Origin: Gammaproteobacteria bacterium | GTDB lineage: Bacteria; Pseudomonadota; Gammaproteobacteria; Eutrophobiales; Eutrophobiaceae | Length of the DNA: 5,002 nucleotides | NCBI GenBank assembly: GCA_009843675.1 | Contig: VYCZ01000109.1 | Coordinates: forward strand, 1 to 5,002 | Direction: 5' to 3' | Part shown: positions 1 to 5,002 of the stretch, one piece after another | Layout: the number at the start of each line of letters is the position of its first letter | Numbering within the stretch: the first letter of the stretch is position 1 | Notes under the pieces: model-generated | Database searches by the model: none | Told to the model about the DNA's origin: nothing | The model's input: the letters and a program-made list of their open reading frames with translations, nothing else | Program-made: the position numbers and the translations under genes

Positions 1-9
1 ATCGACTGG

Positions 10-29
10 ATTCCCGCCTGCGCGGGAAT
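10..29. repeat. dRS3-like hairpin repeat at the mod breakpoint
   Basis: The sequence reads ATTCCC, eight bases, GGGAAT, which matches the 20-bp dRS3 pattern known from Neisseria. Near-identical short repeats are scattered between genes in many proteobacteria. It forms a perfect 8-bp stem (ATTCCCGC at 10-17 with GCGGGAAT at 22-29) around a CTGC loop, and is followed by the usual GAC. Only one complete copy is in the window, so its repetitive nature is inferred from resemblance. It sits about 20 bases before recognisable mod coding sequence begins, suggesting that the breakpoint that removed the 5' part of mod lies at or beside this element. Confidence 0.65.
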
Positions 30-45
30 GACGGACGGGGGGTGA

Positions 46-666
46 GTAGTTACCCGTATATTTGAATTATTTACTGATCCGGAAGACCTTGTTCTCGATT
101 CCTTCCTCGGCTCCAGCACCACAGCAGCCGTCGCCCACAAAATGGGTCGCCGTTACATCGGTATCGAAATGGGAGAACACGCTGTTACCCATTGCCGGCC
201 TCGCCTGCAAAAAGTGATTGACGGCGAGCAGGGTGGTATTTCCAAGTCAGTGAATTGGCAGGGCGGCGGTGGTTTCCGGTTCTATCGACTTGGGCCCACG
301 GTGTTCGACGAGGCGGGGCAGATCAGGCGAGATATCGATTTTAAGGTACTGGCTGCCCATGTCTGGTTCAGCGAGACAAAGCGCCCATGGAATGGGAAAG
401 GCGATTCGCCTTTGCTGGGATTGCACGATGGCCATGCTTTTGCCCTGCTGTATAACGGTATTTTGGGCGACAAGCGACCGAGTGAAGGCAATGTGCTCAT
501 ACGCGCGACACTGGACCGGATTCGACAAGAAATTGCTCGGTCGAATACTGGCTTCGACGGCAAGTTGACGATCTACGGCGAACAGTCACGCCTCACGCAG
601 ACGACGCTTGATCGTGAAAATATCGTCTTCAAGCAAATGCCATATGACCTGAAGGCGCAGACCTGA
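46..666 (+). pseudogene. mod: 5'-truncated type III DNA methyltransferase (Mod) remnant
   Basis: The frame encodes only the C-terminal part of a beta-class N6-adenine methyltransferase, the Mod subunit of a type III restriction-modification system. In the intact family Mod binds S-adenosylmethionine, recognises the target site and methylates an adenine. Recognisable homology starts near 52 with TRIFELFTDPEDLVLDSF. SAM-binding motif I reads DSFLGSSTT at 97-123, where the family usually has GSGTT, and is followed by the typical RRYIGIEMGEHA. A family-like C-terminal tail of roughly 170 codons follows. In this class the catalytic DPPY motif and the target-recognition domain lie N-terminal to motif I, and both are absent. 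A TGA at 43-45 closes the frame upstream, and the first ATG is at 142, already past motif I, so no start can yield a working enzyme. The res start follows the mod stop by 11 bp, which is the usual mod-res order. Family membership is clear; loss of function is inferred from the missing half. Confidence 0.88.
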
Positions 667-677
667 GCGCTGTCCAA

Positions 678-2921
678 ATGCAACTGAAACAATACCAGAC
701 CGACACGCTGACTATCCTGCGGCGTTTCTTTGAGGAAGCCCGTATTGCCGGACCGAAGGCTGCCTATGAATTGCTTGTCGACGAGCCAGAGCAAGCGTCC
801 AGGCTGGGCCGCTATGCTGGCGGATATGTACCGTTGAAGCAACTCCCGGAAGTGCCTTATGTCTGCCTGCGGTTGCCCACGGGAGGAGGTAAGACCCTGC
901 TGGCGGCGCACTCAGTTGCTGTCGCCCGCGCTGCGTGGATTGAAAAAGACTACCCGCTGGTACTCTGGCTTGTGCCGTCAAACACCATCCGGCGCCAGAC
1001 CGTTGCAACATTGAAAAACACCGGTCATCCCTACCGGCAAGCGCTCAATGAAACCTTTGCCGGGCGGGTACGGGTGTTTGATATAGCTGATTTTGCGCAG
1101 GTTCGGCCACACGACCTGCGTGATAATTGCTGTATTGTCGTGGGAACAATTCAAACACTCCGTGTCTCAAATACGGATGGCCGCAAGGTATATGCCCATA
1201 ATGAAGAACTGGAACCCCATTTTTCGGCCTTGTCCGAGCGCGCGCCAGGATTGGAAACGCTTGAGGATGGACGTATCTCGGAAGAGAAGATAGTAGTTGC
1301 CACCGGTGAGCAACGGGAACTGGACGGTGTCGACCTGTTTGATCGCCATTGCCCGGTTGAGTACGTCATCACTATCGAGGCGTTAAAGGAAGGCTGGGAC
1401 TGTTCCTTTGCCTATATCTTCTGTTCCGTGTCCCGCGTGCGCAGTGCAGTGGACGTGGAACAACTGCTGGGTCGGGTGCTGCGGATGCCCTACGCAGAGA
1501 GACGAAAAGCCAGGGAGTTGAACCAGGCGTATGCCTTCCTTTCGGAAGCCGACTTTGGCGAAGCTGCCCGCACCCTGGTCGATAAACTTGTCGCAATGGG
1601 TTTTGAAGAAGACGAAGCCAATGAAAATATTGAATACGTGCAGCCAGGATTCGAATTTGACGAGGGGGCCGGGTTCCCGGAGGTGGAGGAGACGCCTGAC
1701 CTGACGTTCAAGTACAATTTGGCCGCTACGCCTGAAACATTGTCGGCTTTGCAGGATGCAGAACGGCATGGCGTGACCGTGCGTGAGGCCGCCACCGACC
1801 GGATTGAGATTGAAGTTAACAGTCCGATAGATACGCAGTTGGAACAGATGATCTACGCTGCCGTTCCCGCGCCGGAACGCGCCGGGGTGGCCGAAGCAAT
1901 TAAGTCCTATCAGGATCAGGTACAACGCCGGTGGTCGCCGGCCAGGCGGGGTGAGGTATTCCATGTTCCAGGACTCAGCACGGAAATCCAGGGCGAGTTG
2001 AAGTTTGCGGACACTGATATGCTCCTGGAGGTCCACGATTGGTCAATAACGGATCATCCGGCCAGGTTGGCAGAGAATGAATTTGCCATCCGCGAGACCG
2101 CCCGCAGTTTCGAGATTGATCTTGACGGCAAGCGGGTCACCTACAAATTCGCCCGCGAGCGAGAACAGTTGAATCTGGATGTAGATGTGGAAGGCTGGAC
2201 GCAAGATGGGCTGATCCTCTGGCTCGACGGCCAGGTGCGTCAACCGGATATCAACCAGTCCGATTTGATCAGGTGGTTATCTGACCTGACCTCCTTTTTG
2301 ATGAATGTCCGTAAATTGCATATCAGTGCACTGATGCGATGTAAATTCATTCTGGCCCGGCGGATACGCGCCAAAATTAATGATATCAGGCGGGAGGAAC
2401 GTAACCAGGTTTATCAGCAACACCTGATTGACCCTGGCGCAAAAACAGAGGTTTCCTTCGATCACTCTTTTACGTTCAGGCATGAAATGTACCGGGGTCA
2501 CCGTCTCTATCGAGGACAGTGGAAGCCGGCAAGACATTTCCTGGGACCGGACCAGGTTCCAGCCTTTGATGGCGTACCGGGAGGCGAGGAGGAACAGTGC
2601 GCCCGGGTCATTGATAGCATGACGGCAGTGAAATTCTGGCTTCGCAACGTGGCGCGAGACCCCGCCTCGTTCTGGCTACCCACCGTAACGGGCAGGTTCT
2701 ACCCGGATTTTATCGCGCAGTTGGAAGACGGTCGTCTGCTTGTCGTTGAGTACAAGGGCGCGCACCTTGCCAAGGGGACAGATACTGCTGAGAAACAGGC
2801 AATCGGTGAGCTTTGGCAGCGCAAAAGCAACGGCAAGGGCATTTTTGTTGTGGTTGAGAAAAGTGTGAAGGGGCAGGATCTGCGGCAACAGCTTATGGCA
2901 GCCTGCCAGGGACAGATTTAA
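678..2921 (+). CDS. res: Type III restriction Res subunit with internal in-frame deletion, probably inactive
   Basis: Type III Res subunits are superfamily 2 DNA translocases fused to a nuclease, and act in complex with Mod to cut DNA with unmodified sites. Visible motifs in order are Walker A PTGGGKT (residues 67-73), motif Ia VPSNTIRRQT (99-108), IVVGTIQTLR (153-162), motif V-like ITIEALKEGWDC (231-242), motif VI-like EQLLGRVLRMP (261-271), and a C-terminal PD-(D/E)XK nuclease with D677, E691 and K693 (PDF...VVEYK). The stretch normally found between LETLEDG and EEKIVVATGEQREL, with the DEAH box (motif II) and TATP-type motif III, is missing, and the two edges are joined at about residues 197-203. 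The protein is 747 residues against roughly 950-1000 for the family, which fits loss of about 200-250 codons. ATG 678 is the only plausible start, since an in-frame stop lies at 645-647. There is no good Shine-Dalgarno at normal spacing (GAAGG is 22 bases upstream), so translation may depend on coupling to mod. Without motif II, ATP hydrolysis should fail. Whether the nuclease folds alone is unknown. Confidence 0.9.
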   Translation: MQLKQYQTDTLTILRRFFEEARIAGPKAAYELLVDEPEQASRLGRYAGGYVPLKQLPEVPYVCLRLPTGGGKTLLAAHSVAVARAAWIEKDYPLVLWLVPSNTIRRQTVATLKNTGHPYRQALNETFAGRVRVFDIADFAQVRPHDLRDNCCIVVGTIQTLRVSNTDGRKVYAHNEELEPHFSALSERAPGLETLEDGRISEEKIVVATGEQRELDGVDLFDRHCPVEYVITIEALKEGWDCSFAYIFCSVSRVRSAVDVEQLLGRVLRMPYAERRKARELNQAYAFLSEADFGEAARTLVDKLVAMGFEEDEANENIEYVQPGFEFDEGAGFPEVEETPDLTFKYNLAATPETLSALQDAERHGVTVREAATDRIEIEVNSPIDTQLEQMIYAAVPAPERAGVAEAIKSYQDQVQRRWSPARRGEVFHVPGLSTEIQGELKFADTDMLLEVHDWSITDHPARLAENEFAIRETARSFEIDLDGKRVTYKFAREREQLNLDVDVEGWTQDGLILWLDGQVRQPDINQSDLIRWLSDLTSFLMNVRKLHISALMRCKFILARRIRAKINDIRREERNQVYQQHLIDPGAKTEVSFDHSFTFRHEMYRGHRLYRGQWKPARHFLGPDQVPAFDGVPGGEEEQCARVIDSMTAVKFWLRNVARDPASFWLPTVTGRFYPDFIAQLEDGRLLVVEYKGAHLAKGTDTAEKQAIGELWQRKSNGKGIFVVVEKSVKGQDLRQQLMAACQGQI

Positions 2922-2923
2922 AG

Positions 2924-2954
2924 CAGGCCCCCGCAGGTCGCAAGCGGGGGTCTG
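2924..2954 (+). terminator. Probable intrinsic terminator after res, perhaps shared by convergent genes
   Basis: An 11-bp stem pairs CAGGCCCCCGC (2924-2934) with GCGGGGGTCTG (2944-2954) around a nine-base loop, with one G-T wobble. It begins three bases after the res stop codon and lies between two convergent genes. The following T-run is poor (TCCCGTTT on the + strand; CTTTAAAT on the - strand after the same stem), so termination strength is uncertain. The outer GACAGA (2911-2916) could also pair with TCTGTC (2951-2956) as an alternative. The membrane-protein gene ends at 2978, so the hairpin could serve both strands. Confidence 0.6.
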
Positions 2955-2977
2955 TCCCGTTTACACGTCAGCAAATA

Positions 2978-3661
2978 TCATATCGCCTTGGTGGCGCCCA
3001 GGAAGGCTACTGTGGCGATGCCAATCCAGTAAACGTAGGCCAGGTTGCGCGCCTGGCGGATGGACTTGTCCAGAACGGCTTCTATCTGTGGAGAATCACC
3101 CTCCGTAGCGAGCCGCCTGAACAGTTCGGTCCACTCGCGCATGACAAAACGCAACTTCAAGCCGATGACCAGCAATAATGCGTAGATCAGCAGCTTGGCC
3201 GCAAACCAGGCATTGCCCGGCCCGGCAAGGAACGGCCCGTAACCCAGTAACGAACTGATGCTGGCAACCAGGAGCAGGGGAATGACAACAAAGCGAATGG
3301 CTTCATCAATCCTTGTCAGCCGTATGCCGGCATCGGTTTCACGTTTGAAAAACGCCATCCAGGTCAGGGACAGCCAGGCGGCGAATACCAGCCACATAAT
3401 CACCAGCCAGCTCCCGCCATAGTCGTGCATGTACAATAAAGCCCCCATGTGCAGGCCCAGCGGCAACAACAGGATGATGCCGGTGCGGGCGAGAATGTCG
3501 ATGCGGTAAGCAGTTTCCATGTGCCGGCGCCGTTCATCCATGGGCAGGTTACGATTGATGACGTTGTAAGAGGTCTGGAAAACGCCCCATTCACCGCCGA
3601 GCCAATAGACCATGGCCAGGATGTGCAGCCAGCGCAATACATCAAGTTCGTCAATGCCCAT
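2978..3661 (-). CDS. Six-helix integral membrane protein, CopD/HemJ-like, function unknown
   Basis: The 227-residue product is strongly hydrophobic, with six likely membrane helices at about residues 8-30, 58-78, 84-105, 121-145, 150-173 and 206-227, and no cleavable signal peptide. Helix 1 contains RWLHILAMVYWLGGEWG, resembling the histidine-bearing first helix of CopD-domain, DUF2269-type and HemJ-like membrane proteins. His13 and His71, each in or beside a helix, are possible metal or heme ligands. The loops at about 37-57 (rich in Arg and Glu) and 174-205 are charged and probably cytoplasmic. I cannot assign a substrate; CopD-like transport, a heme-linked role or a small unknown family are all open. 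The start was chosen as the ATG at 3659-3661, with a weak AGG about 10 bases upstream. An AT-rich promoter candidate overlaps a 16-bp palindrome 44 bp upstream, suggesting transcription independent of the aminotransferase gene and control by a dimeric repressor. Confidence 0.85.
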   Translation of the reverse strand: MGIDELDVLRWLHILAMVYWLGGEWGVFQTSYNVINRNLPMDERRRHMETAYRIDILARTGIILLLPLGLHMGALLYMHDYGGSWLVIMWLVFAAWLSLTWMAFFKRETDAGIRLTRIDEAIRFVVIPLLLVASISSLLGYGPFLAGPGNAWFAAKLLIYALLLVIGLKLRFVMREWTELFRRLATEGDSPQIEAVLDKSIRQARNLAYVYWIGIATVAFLGATKAI

Positions 3662-3704
3662 AAATGTATAACCTATACGTGAGTCGGGATCAGGTCAGTT
3701 GATA

Positions 3705-3720
3705 TAATGTTATAACATTA
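3705..3720. promoter_or_regulatory. Perfect 16-bp palindrome, candidate operator (Zur/Fur-family-like)
   Basis: TAATGTTATAACATTA is identical to its own reverse complement. It lies 44 bp upstream of the membrane-protein start and overlaps that gene's best -10 candidate, where a repressor would block RNA polymerase. The core TGTTATAACA resembles zinc-responsive Zur boxes as I recall them from proteobacteria, but other dimeric regulators bind similar AT-rich palindromes. The palindrome itself is seen directly; the regulator is a guess. Confidence 0.5.
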
Positions 3721-3738
3721 CAGGCAGATTGCAAACAA
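3709..3738 (-). promoter_or_regulatory. Candidate sigma70-type promoter for the membrane-protein gene
   Basis: Read on the - strand, TTGTTT (3738-3733) and TATAAC (3714-3709) are separated by 18 bases, an acceptable sigma70 layout. The expected transcription start near 3702 gives a leader of about 40 bases before the ATG at 3661. The local sequence is more AT-rich than the flanking genes. The -10 falls inside the palindrome at 3705-3720. Other registers in this AT-rich stretch are possible, so the exact elements are tentative. Confidence 0.4.
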
Positions 3739-3788
3739 GGATCAGCAGCATCGGCCGGAAGCAGGGCGGGGGAATGACAGGCCTGCCT

Positions 3789-5002
3789 TCAAAGCATGTC
3801 CTTCTGTAAATCGATCAGGTAGTCAATCTCCTCCTCGGTATTGAAGAAATGCGTGCTGATGCGCAGGTTGCCGATGCCGCCCAGGGTGCGCATGGAGATT
3901 TTGATGGGCCTCTGGCAGCGGCCCGGCGCGGCGCAGCGTTCGAAAAAGGCCTGGTCTTTGTCGTAATCCCCCGTGGTGTAGGTGATCAGCCCGTGGCGTT
4001 TGTTGGGGTCGGTCGGGCAGGTGACCCGGCAACCGATGTCCTGTAGCCGGTCGATGGCATAGCTGCCCAGGCGCCGGACCCGTTCCTCCACGTTTTTGAT
4101 GCCGATCTTCTCATAGAATTTCAGCGTGGCCACCCAGCCGAACAGTGACGGGCCGATGGTGGTGTCCTGGGAGAATTGGTTGGCGTTGTTCACCGGCGGG
4201 TAGGTCCAGCTGTCGATGTTGTCGTGGTCCCGGTGCGAAAACGGCATGGAACCGGGGACGTCTGCCCAGATGTAGTTGCGGTAGCGGGCGTCGATACGGT
4301 CCATCACCGCGCGTTTGATGTAGAACAGGCCGGCGCCCTCCGGGCCGCACTGCCACTTGTAGGCGCCCGACACCAGAAAGTCCACGCCGTCCTCTTTCAC
4401 GTCGATATTCACCGCGCCGAGGCTTTGTATGGCGTCGTCCAGCACCAGCGCGCCCTGGGCGTGGGCGATGCGGCAGACTTCCTTCATGTCGAAGGTGAAC
4501 CCGCAGAAGGCCGTGGTCCGGTCCACGATCACCATGCGGGTGTTGCCGTCCACCAGCTTTTCCAGGTCTTCCATGAGGATCTCGCCGTTGACGTTGCGCG
4601 CCACCCGGATCTCGAGGCCGTAACGGCGCCGCAGGTCCTGCAGGATGTAGGGAATGGACGGGTAGGACAGGTCGGTAATCACCACGTTGTCCCCAGCCTC
4701 CCACTCCATCATGTTATACAGGATCAGGTTCGTAGTGATGGCCGGACGGTAGGCGTTGGTGACCTCGTCCGGGTCCGCGTTGATGAACCGGGCGCTCAGG
4801 CGCACGCTCTCATCCCACTTGGGCAGCAGGAAGGGGTGGGTGGCAATATCGGCCACGGGAATGTCCTCCATGCGCCCGTATTCGACAAAATTGTAAAAGT
4901 CCCGCACCGCGCGCAGCCAGTAGTTGCCCGGCACCATCTGGTCGGCCGCGTTCAGGTACACCCAGTGGTCCAGTAATTTGAATTCGGCGCGCACCTCGTC
5001 CA
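3789..5002 (-). CDS. Class V PLP-dependent aminotransferase, 5' end beyond the window
   Basis: Fold-type I PLP enzyme of the class V aminotransferase / NifS-like family. Residues are counted from the GTG at 4994. Features are an N-terminal WVYLNAADQM segment (11-20), ITTNL (86-90), ALVLDDAIQSLGA (182-194) in which Asp187 should contact the PLP ring nitrogen and Gln190 lies nearby, SGAYKW (209-214) with the Schiff-base lysine at Lys213, and the C-terminal signature LRISTHFFNTEEEIDYL (377-393). The cysteine loop of SufS/CsdA-type desulfurases, expected shortly before that signature, is absent (MRTLGGIGNLRIS instead), so cysteine desulfuration is unlikely. The region just after the second beta strand reads LSYPS, where many relatives have EHPS. 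Substrate and pathway are unknown. The codons before GTG 4994 remain open (GAC GAG) to the window edge, where a partial codon ending in TG could be the true start. The catalytic domain is therefore nearly complete here. No clear terminator follows its stop codon. Confidence 0.88.
   Translation of the reverse strand, partial: DEVRAEFKLLDHWVYLNAADQMVPGNYWLRAVRDFYNFVEYGRMEDIPVADIATHPFLLPKWDESVRLSARFINADPDEVTNAYRPAITTNLILYNMMEWEAGDNVVITDLSYPSIPYILQDLRRRYGLEIRVARNVNGEILMEDLEKLVDGNTRMVIVDRTTAFCGFTFDMKEVCRIAHAQGALVLDDAIQSLGAVNIDVKEDGVDFLVSGAYKWQCGPEGAGLFYIKRAVMDRIDARYRNYIWADVPGSMPFSHRDHDNIDSWTYPPVNNANQFSQDTTIGPSLFGWVATLKFYEKIGIKNVEERVRRLGSYAIDRLQDIGCRVTCPTDPNKRHGLITYTTGDYDKDQAFFERCAAPGRCQRPIKISMRTLGGIGNLRISTHFFNTEEEIDYLIDLQKDML

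Noticed and set aside
247..568. Several overlapping short frames within the mod remnant on both strands
   Set aside because: The frame ending at 666 matches the Mod C-terminus throughout, so the others are shadows.
1383..2036. 217-codon frame on the - strand inside res
   Set aside because: It is antisense to clearly conserved Res sequence, with no recognisable motif and no upstream ribosome binding site that stands out.
678..2921. The shortened Res as a new stand-alone helicase-nuclease system
   Set aside because: The motif order and edges match a type III Res with a central piece removed, and it sits next to a truncated mod. A decayed known system explains the data more simply.
3703..3708. 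TATAAT on the + strand as a promoter -10
   Set aside because: No suitable -35 lies 16-18 bases upstream and no + strand gene follows; the hexamer largely belongs to the palindrome.
3768..3778. GGGGGAATGAC, resembling the right half of the hairpin repeat at 10-32
   Set aside because: Only an 11-base half-site with one mismatch is present and no ATTCCC partner lies upstream, so it cannot be called a second repeat copy.
4111..4704. 197-codon frame on the - strand inside the aminotransferase gene
   Set aside because: It is an out-of-frame shadow on the same strand with an Arg-, Gly- and Pro-rich translation and no family resemblance.
4176..4976. Long open frame of 266 codons on the + strand opposite the aminotransferase gene
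   Set aside because: It is the antisense shadow of a GC-rich gene: the translation is Val-, His- and Gly-rich and low in complexity, with no recognisable domain, whereas the - strand frame carries a full set of class V motifs.
4992..4994. GTG as the true start of the aminotransferase
   Set aside because: The frame stays open upstream to the window edge, and a partial codon ending in TG at 5001-5002, followed by Asp-Glu, looks like a better or earlier start. The gene is treated as incomplete at its 5' end.

Overview
This window looks like chromosomal DNA of a moderately GC-rich proteobacterium, probably gammaproteobacterial. That rests on general protein similarity, base composition and a dRS3-like intergenic repeat, and no species can be named. 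There are four protein-coding loci in two convergent blocks. No RNA gene, CRISPR array, transposase or phage gene is visible.

Left block (1-2960, + strand): the decayed remains of a type III restriction-modification system. A short hairpin repeat with the ATTCCC-N8-GGGAAT pattern lies at 10-29. A few bases later the reading frame enters the C-terminal part of a Mod (adenine methyltransferase) subunit with no start codon and no N-terminal half. Eleven bases after the mod stop codon comes res, an open frame of 747 codons. It keeps the Walker A motif, the late helicase motifs and the C-terminal PD-(D/E)XK nuclease. It has lost, cleanly and in frame, the central piece of the helicase that should carry the DEAH box and TATP-type motifs. 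Mod therefore cannot recognise or methylate a site, and Res should be unable to hydrolyse ATP normally. A GC-rich hairpin at 2924-2954 ends the block.

Right block (2978-5002, - strand): a six-helix integral membrane protein with a CopD/HemJ-like first helix. Upstream of it is a promoter-like sequence overlapping a perfect 16-bp palindrome that resembles a Zur/Fur-family operator. Beyond this is a class V PLP-dependent aminotransferase that runs off the right edge and lacks the cysteine expected of a desulfurase. The two genes share a strand but are separated by 127 bp containing the palindrome, so the membrane gene probably has its own promoter.

The most notable signals are the paired lesions in mod and res with the res frame still open, the repeat at the mod breakpoint, and the palindromic operator candidate. 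I see no convincing new system. The restriction locus is best read as a known system in decay.
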